Positions 47,301 to 56,028 of a stretch of 64,000 bases of DNA are shown piece after piece; positions within the stretch are counted from its first letter, which is position 1, and every line of letters begins with the position of its first letter. The position numbers were made by a program, and so were the translations under genes. Origin of the DNA: an uncultured Bacteroidales bacterium (GTDB lineage: Bacteria > Bacteroidota > Bacteroidia > Bacteroidales > Muribaculaceae); the NCBI GenBank assembly GCA_902781045.1, contig CACZHT010000015.1:32295-96294 (forward strand), read 5' to 3'. The notes beneath the pieces were generated by a model. It did not search any database, was not told the origin of the DNA, and saw only the letters and a list, made by a program, of their open reading frames with translations.

Positions 47301-48608
47301 CGTCTCTATCGTAACGACCAGGGCAAGGGATTTGTCCTGCAAGAGACTCCGCTCGACGGCACCCGCCCGCTGCTGGGGCTGGCACGCGGCTCGGTCAACC
47401 TGGCCGACATGGACAGTGACGGCTGGCTCGACATCGTGGCCACCGGCTTTGACGCCAACGAGGGTGCCATGCACATCTATTGGAACAACGGCGACGGCAC
47501 CTTCAGCGAGACCACGCAGCGATTCTTCGGCTCCTACGACGCGTCGTGCGTGCCCGCCGACCTGGATGCCGACGGCCTGCTGGACATCCTGGTCACGGGG
47601 TTCTCGAGCAACAAGGGCGGCAATGCCAAGTCGGTGTTCGTCTATCACAACCGCGGTGGCCGCGCCTTTGCCATGCTGAGCGACAGCTACTGTGGCTTTG
47701 AGGGCGTGGACGGCTCGACCCCCGCTGTGGCCGATGTCAACCACGACGGTCTGCCCGACATCTTGCTGGGCGGCCACGGCCAGGAGCACGAGATCACCAC
47801 CTGGCTCTATCTGAACCGTGGCGACATGGCCTTCGAGCCATTCGGGGCCTGGTACAGCGACCCCTTCGGCAAGGAGTGGGCCTGGGACCGCATCAGCCAC
47901 GGCAACACTCACCTCATCGACTATGACAACGATGGCTACCTGGACGCATGGAGTGCCGGCTGGGCGCAGAGCAATGTGTGCAACAAGTCCTGCTCGGCCA
48001 AGCTCTACCGCAACACCTCGGCTGCCGTGGGCATCGCCGTCAACGCCGCCCCCACCGCCCCCGAGGGGCTGGAGGCGACCTACGACGCGGCCACTGGGTG
48101 CGCCACCCTGTCGTGGCAACCATCGGCCGACGATGTCACCCCCAGCGAGGCACTGCACTACAACATCTGGCTGCGCAAGGTGGGCAGTGATCAAGTGTTC
48201 ATGACCCTGCCGGCCATGCTGACCACTGGCACACTGCGCATCGGCGACCTCTCGGGCCAACTCACCACCACCAGCCACACCATCGCCATCGACGACCCGC
48301 GGGCCGAGTATGAGTGGGGCGTGCAGGCCATCGACGGCGGCAAGCGGGCCAGTGCCTTCGCCACCGCACGGTTCAAGCCCACACAGTCGGGCATCAGCAA
48401 AAAAAAAGAAGACGGCACTAACGTGACTGCCCGTGCCGGGCACATTGCCTATCAGACTCGGCAACCGGCCTACCTCACCATCTGCGACCCCCGCGGAGCC
48501 ACCGTGCTCCGCACCCGCGTCAGCGGCAGCGGCATGCTCCCCGCTCGCCTGCCCCACGGCATCTACATCGCCCGCCTCGGCGGGCAAGCGTTCACCCTGG
48601 CACTCTGA
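44355..48608 (+). CDS. GH2 enzyme fused to VCBS propeller and T9SS-like tail
   Basis: A 1417-residue secreted fusion. Residues 1-625 form a full GH2 enzyme: sugar-binding domain (WYRRTFTLPASMQGKHILLNFGAVDWETVVYVNG), immunoglobulin-like domain, and barrel with acid/base Glu437 in IVHWVVFNEGWGQ and nucleophile Glu506 in AVCGEYGGI. About 630-770 is a galactose-binding-like module (WKLG-type FKLGDITPENIAKL, VEIYINGIWAA). Residues 790-1230 are FG-GAP/VCBS repeats (WLDYNNDGLLDLL, DYDNDGWIDIVM, DLDADGLLDILV). An Fn3 domain (about 1235-1340) and a C-terminal tail (YLTICDPRGATVLR, HGIYIARLGGQAFTLAL) follow. The propeller part is homologous to the separate protein at 28484-30451. GH2 with this FNEGWGQ motif is common in Bacteroidetes but of varied specificity. 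Confidence 0.9.
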   Translation: MRRIVMMMLLVWSTLLVGQAADWQMKQAPMMTPWSETLDPTNVLPEYPRPQMQRGEWMNLNGIWDLRKGRKDEAYSATFSYDKKILVPFPIESALSGVMEKSDEQIYWYRRTFTLPASMQGKHILLNFGAVDWETVVYVNGQQVGRHTGGYDPFSFDITSALTPSGEQELAVYIYDNTGGEGQPTGKQSKNPSICWYTAVSGIWQTVWLEPVDETHISSLEMEPCLDRSWLSLRIGTTVTDGVTLEAEVKDHEGNIVATGTGTPGTVFRLTLSTVHAWSPDDPYLYDLNINVKRGGTVTDQVASYCGMRKIEVHKDALGLPRIYLNNEQIFQMGPLDQGWWPDGLYMPASDEAFYFDIKAMKDLGCNMIRKHIKIEPARWYYWADRLGILVWQDLPSPNLPQGHEDFAKANFEEEVTHIIPAIKNAPSIVHWVVFNEGWGQFDTNRMTSLVDTKVNALTPARFGKASLICCASGWTDSEIGDIIDLHSYPNPSCPQNPNRAAVCGEYGGITLKVPGHIWPGGDFQYTVVETSQDFTTFYNGLCDKIKDMYYQGLNAAVYTQLSDVEIEKNGFYTYDRRILKPHEPYTLLRDKVLECIGMPQNGTLIKPILSTAQSHHYTWRYTTQPISSRHWSDLEFDDTQWAQGKGAFAHGLNSSWDGLTGTDWNTSQIYMRRWFKLGDITPENIAKLRFMVFHDDDVEIYINGIWAATESGCNFNYAPLDISSEALASLKVGDWNLIAIAGKQGGGQQVMDLGIAAYTTQDFDYTEDYSERTDAPHASSPEPGTAIKPQFTTVSQPVPAEPRWNGVLAGQFHHTSDRSNVAWGDEDGDGVMELVYSGLNEHLVGSNQQVSLFYRQNADHLFERVTSPFAVTYYADPVWLDYNNDGLLDLLVPGLSKKNIESPDDMVAHLYKNLGNNQFVEVNEGGAMGIMPMYNATDGGRGRHWVSVGDYDNDGWIDIVMCGREDYVNDEGYLASDHRITRLYRNDQGKGFVLQETPLDGTRPLLGLARGSVNLADMDSDGWLDIVATGFDANEGAMHIYWNNGDGTFSETTQRFFGSYDASCVPADLDADGLLDILVTGFSSNKGGNAKSVFVYHNRGGRAFAMLSDSYCGFEGVDGSTPAVADVNHDGLPDILLGGHGQEHEITTWLYLNRGDMAFEPFGAWYSDPFGKEWAWDRISHGNTHLIDYDNDGYLDAWSAGWAQSNVCNKSCSAKLYRNTSAAVGIAVNAAPTAPEGLEATYDAATGCATLSWQPSADDVTPSEALHYNIWLRKVGSDQVFMTLPAMLTTGTLRIGDLSGQLTTTSHTIAIDDPRAEYEWGVQAIDGGKRASAFATARFKPTQSGISKKKEDGTNVTARAGHIAYQTRQPAYLTICDPRGATVLRTRVSGSGMLPARLPHGIYIARLGGQAFTLAL

Positions 48609-48622
48609 CCCAGCCCAACCAG

Positions 48623-48881
48623 ATGACACGCAACCTGCTGCTCGCCCTGGCCAGCCTGCTGCCGGCAACCCCTGCTCATGCCCAGAGCAAGGACGAGTGG
48701 GACAACGTCGCCATCACTCAGCTCAACCGCCAGGGGGCACACACCCTGGAGATGCCTGTCGATGAACAGCACGCCATGCTGCGCGGCACTTGGCAGACCG
48801 ACCGCTCCACGGGCAAGACCTCGGCGCACAAGTTGTCATTGTAGCACTCCCAGACAATGGAGGATTCTTTTTAATTTATAA
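48623..48881 (+). pseudogene. N-terminal remnant of a GH2 beta-galactosidase
   Basis: Seventy-three codons encode a signal peptide (MTRNLLLALASLLPATPAHA) and the start of a LacZ-like GH2 (DEWDNVAITQLNRQGAHTLEMP, cf. the family pattern WENPxVxxINRxPAHA). It reaches HKLSL and stops at TAG (48842-48844). In another frame the next bases encode RQWRILFN, the expected continuation of a SLNGxWxFxxN motif, so a small insertion broke the frame. Nothing of the remaining 900 or so residues follows; the AT-rich repeat array begins at about 48880. It starts 14 bp after the GH2 fusion gene, so it was once the next cistron. Confidence 0.72.
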
Positions 48882-49286
48882 TTTATAATTTATAATTCAT
48901 AATTTTTTCGCATCCTTCGCGGTTGTCACGATTTTTTATCACGAATTTTCGAATTATCGATTATTCTGCCACATTCGCGTAATTCGCGGTTTTACAAGAC
49001 ATAAGGACATAAGGACATAAAAAACTTCGCAGTGTTTCGCGGTTGCACGAATTTTGTCACGAATTTTCGAATTTTCGAATTATTCTACCACATTCGCGTA
49101 ATTCGCGGTTTTAAAAAATCTTCGCGTTGATTCGCGGTTTTAAAAAAACTTCGCGCTGATTCGCGGTTAAAAAAACTTCGCGCTGATTCGCGGTTAAAAA
49201 CTTCGCGCTGATTCGCGGTTAAAAATCTTCGCGCTGATTCGCGGTTAAAAAATCCCTTCGCGCTGATTCGCGGTTGATTACATCAC
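48882..49286. repeat. Intergenic array of TTCGCGGTT-type repeats
   Basis: No gene is seen. From 48920 the sequence is a mosaic of CGCGGTT, CACGAATTTTCGAATTATCGA, ACATTCGCGTAATTCGCGG and ATAAGGACATAAGGACATAA words. From about 49119 to 49275 there are six near-exact tandem units of about 25-29 bp (CTTCGCGCTGATTCGCGG plus an A-run). About 120 bp (48920-49045) is repeated in the opposite orientation at 61513-61640. Confidence 0.75.
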
Positions 49287-49321
49287 AAAAAAAGCACCCG
49301 GCCGTTAACTGACCGGGTGCT
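49287..49321 (-). terminator. Terminator of the xylose operon
   Basis: On the minus strand a 9-bp stem (AGCACCCGG with CCGGGTGCT, 49313-49321 and 49293-49301) is followed by seven T (49293-49287). It lies 18 nt after the stop of the GH36 gene. Confidence 0.88.
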
Positions 49322-49339
49322 GTATGCAGTCTGCGGTGC

Positions 49340-51499
49340 CTACTGCGCCACCAGCTCCAGCACGTGGCTGGTGAGGCGGCCGGTGCCGAAGAGCGGCAGG
49401 CCCACGGTCATCAGATACTGGCCGCTGTAGGTCTTGCCGTCGCAGCCCAGGGGCCAACCACCCATGCGATTAACCTCGGTCACACGATACTGGCGGTCGG
49501 GGTCAAGGCCCTGCAACTTGACGGGCAACAGGTGCTCGCGGTAGCGGGGGTTGATGTCGAAGGCAAACACCACCGCCCGGCTGCGGTCGCTGCCCACCAT
49601 CATGGTCGAGGCGTGGTTGCCGTCGTAGGGCGACACCAAGCGATACATGTCGCCGTCCAGGATCACAGGTTTGAGGCGATTGTAGGTCTTGATGGCCTCC
49701 TGGCAGAACTTGATCTCGTCGTCCTTGAGGTCGCTGCACTTGATGTCGAAGCCCAGCTTGCCCATGCTCGCCACATCGACGCGGAACTTGATGCTCGCCT
49801 CCTTGTTCCACGTGGTGACGTGGGCGCACTGCGCCTTGGCGGGATAGACGCTCGAGAAGCCATACTGGATGTAGAGGCGCTCGACGGGGTCGGTGTTGTC
49901 GCTGGGCCAGAACTCGGTGAAGTAGCGCAACGCCTCATAGTCGATGCGCCCGCCGCCGCCCGAGCACAGCATCATGGGCAGGTCGGGGTACTTGGCGCGG
50001 ATGCGCTCGAGCACGCTGTACAGGCCGCGCACATAGTCGACATAGAGGTGCTCCTGCTTGTCCTTGAGGTAAGGCGAGAAGATGTTGGTGATGGGGCTGT
50101 TGCAGTCCCACTTGAAGAAGGCAATCTGCGGATAGGCCGTCATGAGCCGGTCGACCACGCCGAACACATGGTCCTGCACCTGCGGGTTGCTCAGGTCCAA
50201 CACCAGCTGGTTGCGGAAGTAGTACTCGTCGCGGTTGGGCAGGTGGATGACCCAGTCCTTGTGACGCTCATATAGCTCACTCTTGGGGTTGACCATCTCC
50301 GGCTCGATCCAGATGCCGAACTTGATGCCCTTCTTGGCGGCCTGCTCGCACAGGTAACCCACCTTGTGGGGCAGCTTGCCCTGGGTCTCCTGCCAGTCGC
50401 CCAGGCCCTGGTGGTCGCTGCTGCGGGGATATTTGTTGCCAAACCATCCGTCGTCCAGCAGAAACATGTCCACCCCCAGCCTGACGGCATCGTCCATCAG
50501 GCCCACCAGCTTCTGCTCGTCGAAATCAAAGTAGGTGGCCTCCCAGTTGTTGAGCAGGGTCATGCGGTCGCCCTGGCCGTTCTTCAGGCGATACTGCCGT
50601 GCCCAGCTGTGGAAGTTGCGACTGGCCTGTCCGCGGCCCTGCGTGCTCAGGGTGAAGATGAACTCGGGCGTGACAAAGGTCTCGCCGGCCTTGAGCTCAC
50701 GGGTTGAGAAATAGGGGTTGATGCCCGACAGCAGACGCAGACGGTGGTTCTGGTCGACCTCGAAGGTAAATCGATAGTTGCCCGTCCAGGCCAGCGTGCC
50801 CACCAGCACAGTGCCCTGCGTCTCGGTCGAGCGACCGTCGAGCGACAGCTGGAAGAACGACGGCATGAACATGCTGGCGCGGCTGCCCAGCTTGGTGTCG
50901 AGCACCTTCTTGCCGAAGGTCAGCTCAGTCTCGGTCATGGCCACCTCGCTGGCCCAGTCGCCACTGTACTCGGTCAGCACATATTGGCTGCGGTCCAGCG
51001 ACAGCAGGCTCGACGCGTAGTTGTGCAGCGCGACCGCACGCCGCTCGCCGTTGACAATCTCGCTGTGCGCCACGATGATGTCCTGGTCGTGATAGGCATC
51101 AAAGATGAGCCTGACAGTCACGGGATACTTGTCATCAGCCAGAGTGAAGACCGTGCGGTGCGACCCGTCGGCATTGGTGCTGACCTGATGCGACACATAC
51201 TTGAGCAACGTCGACGGGTTGCCGTCGCTGTGACGGATGTCCAACGCCGGCTCAAAGTAGTCCTCCATGCCGTGGGTCAAGTAGGCCTCGATGCCCCCGG
51301 GCAGGGCGGCGTAGTCGGCCTGATGCGTCAGGCGCTGACCCAGATAGCACTGATACAGGCGGCCATTGTCGCCCACCCCGAAGATGAGCGACACGCCGCG
51401 CGTGTCGACACTCACATACTGGCTGTGTGCTGCCATGCCCGCCATGGGGCACAGCAGCGCAGCCAGCGTACATAAGATTGCAAAGACTCGCTTCATCAT
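49340..51499 (-). CDS. GH36 alpha-galactosidase
   Basis: A roughly 719-residue classical GH36 enzyme releasing terminal alpha-galactose. After a signal peptide come a beta-supersandwich (about 30-320), the barrel (LLNNWEATYFDFDEQKL, LFLLDDGWFG-like MFLLDDGWFGNKY, GIWIEPEMVNPKSELYE) and a C-terminal beta domain. The nucleophile is Asp465 in FFKWDCNSPIT and the acid/base Asp534 in FWPSDNTDPVERL; the CSGGGGRIDYEAL motif binds substrate. The start at 51499 overlaps the xylE stop as ATGA. It is the last gene of the xylose operon, suggesting that the xylan-type substrate used by this organism bears alpha-galactose. It is independent of the clan GH-D gene at 16612. Confidence 0.95.
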   Translation of the reverse strand: MMKRVFAILCTLAALLCPMAGMAAHSQYVSVDTRGVSLIFGVGDNGRLYQCYLGQRLTHQADYAALPGGIEAYLTHGMEDYFEPALDIRHSDGNPSTLLKYVSHQVSTNADGSHRTVFTLADDKYPVTVRLIFDAYHDQDIIVAHSEIVNGERRAVALHNYASSLLSLDRSQYVLTEYSGDWASEVAMTETELTFGKKVLDTKLGSRASMFMPSFFQLSLDGRSTETQGTVLVGTLAWTGNYRFTFEVDQNHRLRLLSGINPYFSTRELKAGETFVTPEFIFTLSTQGRGQASRNFHSWARQYRLKNGQGDRMTLLNNWEATYFDFDEQKLVGLMDDAVRLGVDMFLLDDGWFGNKYPRSSDHQGLGDWQETQGKLPHKVGYLCEQAAKKGIKFGIWIEPEMVNPKSELYERHKDWVIHLPNRDEYYFRNQLVLDLSNPQVQDHVFGVVDRLMTAYPQIAFFKWDCNSPITNIFSPYLKDKQEHLYVDYVRGLYSVLERIRAKYPDLPMMLCSGGGGRIDYEALRYFTEFWPSDNTDPVERLYIQYGFSSVYPAKAQCAHVTTWNKEASIKFRVDVASMGKLGFDIKCSDLKDDEIKFCQEAIKTYNRLKPVILDGDMYRLVSPYDGNHASTMMVGSDRSRAVVFAFDINPRYREHLLPVKLQGLDPDRQYRVTEVNRMGGWPLGCDGKTYSGQYLMTVGLPLFGTGRLTSHVLELVAQ

Positions 51500-52971
51500 T
51501 GTTTCTTCCACAGTTTGGTCATGTCCTCAAGTGTCTTGCCCTTGGTCTCGGGCACCAGTCGCCACACAAAGATGGCGGCAATGACGCAGATGATGCCATA
51601 GAGGCTGTAGGCGAACATGTGGCCGAATTTCTCGCCCATGTCGCCCGCACTCATGTTGTACATGGGCAGGAATGTCGATGACACGATGAAGTTAAAGATC
51701 CACTGGAAGGCGACAGCAATGGCCACGGCAGCGCCACGGATGGTGTTGGGGAAGATCTCGCTGATGAGCACCCAGCAGATGGGTCCCCACGAGAACATGA
51801 ACGAAGCACTGTAGACCATGATGCTGGCCACGGCCATCACCGGCGGAAGGCCATCGACCAGATTGTACAACGCCACACCGAAGGCTCCCAGAGCCATGCC
51901 CAGCGAACCGCTGATGAGCAGCGGCTTGCGACCCCAACGCTCGACGGTGAACACGGCCAGCAGGGTGAACAGGATGTTGACCACACCCATCATCACCGTT
52001 TGTGCCATGGGGTTGCCCATGCCGATCGACTCAAAGATGCGCGGAGCAAAGTAGAGCACGGCATTGATGCCCACCGCCTGCTGGAACACACTGAGCATGC
52101 AGCCCACAAAGATGACCAGCACGCCGTAGGAGAACAGACGCTCGGTCCGCTCGGTAGCCGTAGCCTTGATGTCGGCCAGAATCTGGCGGGCGCGTTCGGC
52201 GCCGTTGATGCGAGTGAGCACCTTCAACGCCTTGTCATCGCGGCCCATCAAGGCCAGATAGCGCGGCGTCTCGGGCACAAAGCACACCAGCAGGGTGAAC
52301 AACCCGGCCGGAATGGCCTCACTGACAAACATGTAGCGCCAGCCACGCTCGATGGTCCACGGATCGCTGTTCTCGCTCACCTGATAGATGTCTTCGGCTA
52401 TCTCAGTGATAATGGGATTGGTGTGTTCGCCCAGAATCATAAAGTTGACAAAGTAGACCACCAGCTGCCCGAAGATGATGGCAAACTGGTTCCACGACAC
52501 CAGGGTGCCACGGATGTTGCTCGGGGCCACCTCGGCGATATACATCGGGCAGATGGCCGAGGCCAGTCCGACGCCGACACCGCCCAGCACACGATAGATG
52601 TTGAACGCCACGAGCAGCTCGAATTCGGGCTCGCTGTCGTCAAAAAACAGGAATTCGGGGTAGAAAGACCCCAGTGCCGACAAGAAAAAGAAGATGCCGG
52701 CCAGGATGAGCGACCGCTTGCGGCCCAGGTGGGTGGCAAAGAAGCCCGACAACGCACTGCCAATGATGCAGCCAATCAACGCACTCGACGAGGTGAACCC
52801 ATGCAGCATGTCGCTGTAGAGGAAGTCGTCGGTGCCCAGAAAGAAGGCTTGAAGCCCCTTCTCGGCTCCCGAGATGACCGCAGTGTCATAGCCGAACAGC
52901 AGTCCGCCCAGCATGGCCACCATCGCGATGGAGAACAGATAGGCTTTGCTGCCCTGTTTTTCATTACTCAT
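51496..52971 (-). CDS. xylE: MFS D-xylose/sugar:proton symporter
   Basis: A 491-residue inner-membrane sugar porter with 12 membrane segments. The family signatures are GLLFGYDTAVISGA in helix 1, GRKRS after helix 2, RVLGGVGVGLASAICPMYIAEVAPSNIRG, QQAVGINAVLYFAPRIF in helix 7, RWGRKPLL and VPETKGKTLEDM at the end. XylE-type transporters of Bacteroidetes carry D-xylose or glucose. Xylose is favoured because the gene sits 14 bp after xylA. The C-terminal codons overlap the GH36 start. Confidence 0.92.
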   Translation of the reverse strand: MSNEKQGSKAYLFSIAMVAMLGGLLFGYDTAVISGAEKGLQAFFLGTDDFLYSDMLHGFTSSSALIGCIIGSALSGFFATHLGRKRSLILAGIFFFLSALGSFYPEFLFFDDSEPEFELLVAFNIYRVLGGVGVGLASAICPMYIAEVAPSNIRGTLVSWNQFAIIFGQLVVYFVNFMILGEHTNPIITEIAEDIYQVSENSDPWTIERGWRYMFVSEAIPAGLFTLLVCFVPETPRYLALMGRDDKALKVLTRINGAERARQILADIKATATERTERLFSYGVLVIFVGCMLSVFQQAVGINAVLYFAPRIFESIGMGNPMAQTVMMGVVNILFTLLAVFTVERWGRKPLLISGSLGMALGAFGVALYNLVDGLPPVMAVASIMVYSASFMFSWGPICWVLISEIFPNTIRGAAVAIAVAFQWIFNFIVSSTFLPMYNMSAGDMGEKFGHMFAYSLYGIICVIAAIFVWRLVPETKGKTLEDMTKLWKKQ

Positions 52972-52985
52972 TTTGGTCAGCTATT

Positions 52986-54305
52986 TCAGATAGAATACAT
53001 GTTGATGATTGACTCATACAGCTCCTGCTTGCCACTGGTCTGGCGAGGCTCGCCCACCTGCTTGCCGTACTCGTATGCCTGCTCCAGCGTCAACTTGCCG
53101 TCCTCGAAGTCCTTGCCGATGCCTTGGTCGAACGACGCATAGCGCTCCTTCACCATCTGGCAGTAGGGCGACTGCTCGAGGATGGCGGCAGCACTCTCCA
53201 GCGCATAGGCCATGGCATCCATGGCGGCGATGTGGGCGATGAAGATGTCCTCGAGGTCGGTCGAGTTGCGGCGCACCTTGGCGTCGAAGTTGGTGCCACC
53301 GTCGGTGAAGCCGCCATTGCGGATGATCTGAAGCATGGCTTGCGTGAGCGAATAGTGGTTGATGGGGAACTGGTCGGTGTCCCAGCCGTTCTGGTAGTCG
53401 CCGCGGTTGGCGTCGATCGAGCCGAGCATGCCATTGTCGACAGCGACGGCCAACTCATGCTCGAAGGTGTGCCCTGCCAGGGTGGCGTGGTTCACCTCGA
53501 TGTTGAGCTTGAAATCCTTGTCCAGCCCATGAGTCTTGAGGAAGCCGATAACGGTCTCGGCATCAACGTCATACTGGTGCTTGGTAGGCTCCATGGGCTT
53601 GGGCTCGATGAGGAAGGTGCCCTTGAAGCCGCGGGCGCGGGCATAGTCACGCGCCATGGTGAGCATGCGAGCCAGGTGCTCCTTCTCGCGCTTCTGGTCG
53701 GTGTTGAGCAGGGTCATGTAGCCCTCACGGCCGCCCCAGAAGACGTAGCTCGTGCCGCCCAACTCGATGGTGGCATCGATGGCGTTCTTGATCTGCACGA
53801 TGGCGCGAGCCACCACGTCAAAGTCAGGGTTGGTGGCGGCACCATTCATATATCGCTTGTGGCCGAACACATTGGCCGTGCCCCACAGGTTCTTGATGCC
53901 CGTCTGGGCCTGCTTCTCCTTGATGTAGGCCACAATGGTCTTCAGGTTGGCCTCATACTCCTCGACTGTGGCTGCCTCGGCCACCAGGTCGACATCGTGG
54001 AAGCAGAAGTACTCGATGCCCATCTTGGTCATGAACTCAAAGCCGGCATCCACCTTGTCCTTGGCGGCCTGGATGGGGTCGCTGGCTGTGTTCCAGGGGA
54101 ACTGCTTGGTGTCGCCACCAAACTGGTCGGTGCCCTGGGCGCACAGCGTGTGCCACCAGGCCATCGCAAACTTGAACCAGTCTTTCATCTTCTTGCCCAT
54201 GACCACCTTGTCGGGGTCATAATAGCGGAACGCGAGGGGATTGCGGCTGTCGCGGCCCTCAAACTTGATTTTACCAATCTCAGGGAAAAATTCTTGTCTT
54301 GCCAT
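52986..54305 (-). CDS. xylA: Xylose isomerase
   Basis: A 439-residue, full-length class II xylose isomerase converting D-xylose to D-xylulose in the cytoplasm with two divalent metals. Recognisable are [19 protein letters not shown] near the N terminus, the active-site His region [26 protein letters not shown], the metal-binding [13 protein letters not shown], and [18 protein letters not shown] with GSIDANRGD. It is encoded between xylB and xylE. Confidence 0.97.
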   Translation of the reverse strand: MARQEFFPEIGKIKFEGRDSRNPLAFRYYDPDKVVMGKKMKDWFKFAMAWWHTLCAQGTDQFGGDTKQFPWNTASDPIQAAKDKVDAGFEFMTKMGIEYFCFHDVDLVAEAATVEEYEANLKTIVAYIKEKQAQTGIKNLWGTANVFGHKRYMNGAATNPDFDVVARAIVQIKNAIDATIELGGTSYVFWGGREGYMTLLNTDQKREKEHLARMLTMARDYARARGFKGTFLIEPKPMEPTKHQYDVDAETVIGFLKTHGLDKDFKLNIEVNHATLAGHTFEHELAVAVDNGMLGSIDANRGDYQNGWDTDQFPINHYSLTQAMLQIIRNGGFTDGGTNFDAKVRRNSTDLEDIFIAHIAAMDAMAYALESAAAILEQSPYCQMVKERYASFDQGIGKDFEDGKLTLEQAYEYGKQVGEPRQTSGKQELYESIINMYSI

Positions 54306-54398
54306 AGTGTTTTTATTTGTTTTTATTTTTTTATTGCGAGTTTTTCGAGCTTTCGAGCATTCGAATAATCGAGCTTTCGAATAGCCTTTCTTGTCATT
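54306..54398. repeat. TTTCGAGCTTTCGAGC word array
   Basis: The xylB-xylA spacer contains GCGAGTTTTTCGAGC, TTTCGAGCATTCGAATAATCGAGC and TTTCGAATAGC words, the same TTCGA-centred vocabulary as at 55930-56002 and 63405-63495. Each TTCGAA or TCGA core is self-complementary. No promoter motif is seen. Confidence 0.5.
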
Positions 54399-55883
54399 TT
54401 AGAGAACGGTGCTGAGTCGTTGCTTCCACAGCTGATAGGCGTCGAGGGTGGCTGGACGCCGGGGGGTGTCGGGCTCGATGACCGCAAGCTGCTGCAGGGC
54501 GGCAAAGGCCTCGTTGTGGTCGGCATAAATGCCTGCGCCGATGCCTGCGCCTCGAGCCGCACCCACCGAACCGTCGGTGTCGTACAGCTCGATGGGGGCA
54601 CCACTGACGTTGGCCAGCGTCTGCCGGAACACGGGGCTGAGAAACATGTTGGCCCGCCCGGCACGGATGCGTCCCACGGTCATGCCCATCTGCTCCATGA
54701 TTTCGATGCCATACATCAGCGAGAACACGATGCCCTCCTGGGCGGCACGCATCAGCTCGGCCTTGCCGTGCTGGTTAAAGTCGATGCCATGCAGCGAGCA
54801 GCCCAACTGTTGGTTCTCTAGCATTCGCTCGGCACCGTTGCCAAACGGAATCATGCTTACGCCATTGCAGCCGATGGGGGCTGACGCAGCCAGGTCGTTC
54901 ATCTGCGGGTAGGTCATGCCCGGGTCGCCCACCATGCGGCGCACCCACGAGTTGCAGATGCCTGTGCCATTGATGCACAGCAGCACACCCAGACGCGGAG
55001 CATGGGCCGTGTGGTTGACGTGGGCAAACGGGTTGACGCGCGACTGCGGGTCGTGCCGCACCTGGCCCAGCACACCATAGACCACACCCGATGTGCCAGC
55101 GGTAGAGGCTATCTCGCCTGGCTCGAACACGTTGAGCGACAATGCGTTGTTGGGCTGGTCGCCAGCACGATAGGTGATGGGCGTGCCTTGAGCCAGACCC
55201 GTTTCGGCTGCTGCTGCGGCACTGACAGTGCCCTGCACACCGAACGTGGGCTTGACCTCGGCCACCAGACCCGAATCGATGCCATAGTGGGCGAGCACTT
55301 CGCCGGCCAGACGGTCGTGCTTGAAGTCCCACAGGATGCCCTCGCTCAGCCCCGACACCGTGGTGGCCACCTGGCCGCTCAGGCGCATGGCAATGTAGTC
55401 GCCGGGCAACATGAACTTGTCGATGCGGTCATACACCTCAGGCTCGTTGCGCTTGACCCACGCCAGCTTGGCGGCGGTGAAGTTGCCGGGCGAGTTGAGC
55501 AGATGCTCCAGACAATAGTCATGACCCAGCACGTCGAAGGCCTCGTCGCCCAGCCGGGCGGCGCGCGAGTCGCACCAGATGATGGCGGGGCGGAGCACGC
55601 GCTGGTCACGGTCGACCACCACCAGACCGTGCATCTGATAGGAGATGCCGATGGCCACGATGTCCTCGGCCGAAATGCGCGTGTCATATAGCAGCTGGTT
55701 GGTCACATGCTTCACATAGCTCCACCAGTCCTCGGGACTCTGCTCGGCCCAGCCTCGCTGGGGAGCGGCGATGGGCGCTTCGTCATCGGGGTAGCTGGCC
55801 TGCGCCACACACTGCCCCGTCTGCGCATCGACCAAGCTCCCCTTGACCGACGAACTGCCGATGTCATATCCTAGTAAATACAT
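54399..55883 (-). CDS. xylB: Xylulokinase
   Basis: A 494-residue FGGY-family kinase that phosphorylates D-xylulose to xylulose 5-phosphate. The N-terminal phosphate-binding loop reads LGYDIGSSSVKGSLVD, the substrate region YQMHGLVVVDRDQRVLRPAIIWCDSRA, and the C-terminal ATP-binding region GRIRAGRANMFLSPVFRQTLANVSGAPIELYDTDGSVGAARGAGIGAG. It precedes xylA by 93 bp. There is no clear -7 box in its own upstream spacer, so it is probably transcribed from the regulator gene's promoter. Confidence 0.96.
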   Translation of the reverse strand: MYLLGYDIGSSSVKGSLVDAQTGQCVAQASYPDDEAPIAAPQRGWAEQSPEDWWSYVKHVTNQLLYDTRISAEDIVAIGISYQMHGLVVVDRDQRVLRPAIIWCDSRAARLGDEAFDVLGHDYCLEHLLNSPGNFTAAKLAWVKRNEPEVYDRIDKFMLPGDYIAMRLSGQVATTVSGLSEGILWDFKHDRLAGEVLAHYGIDSGLVAEVKPTFGVQGTVSAAAAAETGLAQGTPITYRAGDQPNNALSLNVFEPGEIASTAGTSGVVYGVLGQVRHDPQSRVNPFAHVNHTAHAPRLGVLLCINGTGICNSWVRRMVGDPGMTYPQMNDLAASAPIGCNGVSMIPFGNGAERMLENQQLGCSLHGIDFNQHGKAELMRAAQEGIVFSLMYGIEIMEQMGMTVGRIRAGRANMFLSPVFRQTLANVSGAPIELYDTDGSVGAARGAGIGAGIYADHNEAFAALQQLAVIEPDTPRRPATLDAYQLWKQRLSTVL

Positions 55884-55929
55884 GATGGTTTTGAGGTTTG
55901 TTTTTTTGAGGTTTGTTTTTTGTCATTTT

Positions 55930-56002
55930 GAGTTTCGAGTTTCGAGTTTCGAGCATTCGATTATTCGATTATTCGATTATTCGATTACTCGATTACTCGA
56001 AT
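55930..56002. repeat. GAGTTTC / ATTCGATT tandem array
   Basis: The spacer between the Nudix gene and xylB starts with GAGTTTC tandem copies and continues as ATTCGATT and ACTCGATT copies, 7-8 bp each. The words appear again in altered form at 54306-54398 and 63405-63495. Possible roles are an intercistronic hairpin or simply slippage-generated sequence. Confidence 0.55.
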
Positions 56003-56028
56003 ATATACCTAAAGTCTAACGTCCAACG

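Noticed and set aside
44580..48668. A 1362-codon open frame antisense to the GH2-VCBS gene, with similar long antisense frames at 24949-27408 and 41475-43970
   Set aside because: GC-rich codon usage leaves antisense frames open; translations lack any family motif, and the sense strand encodes clear enzymes.
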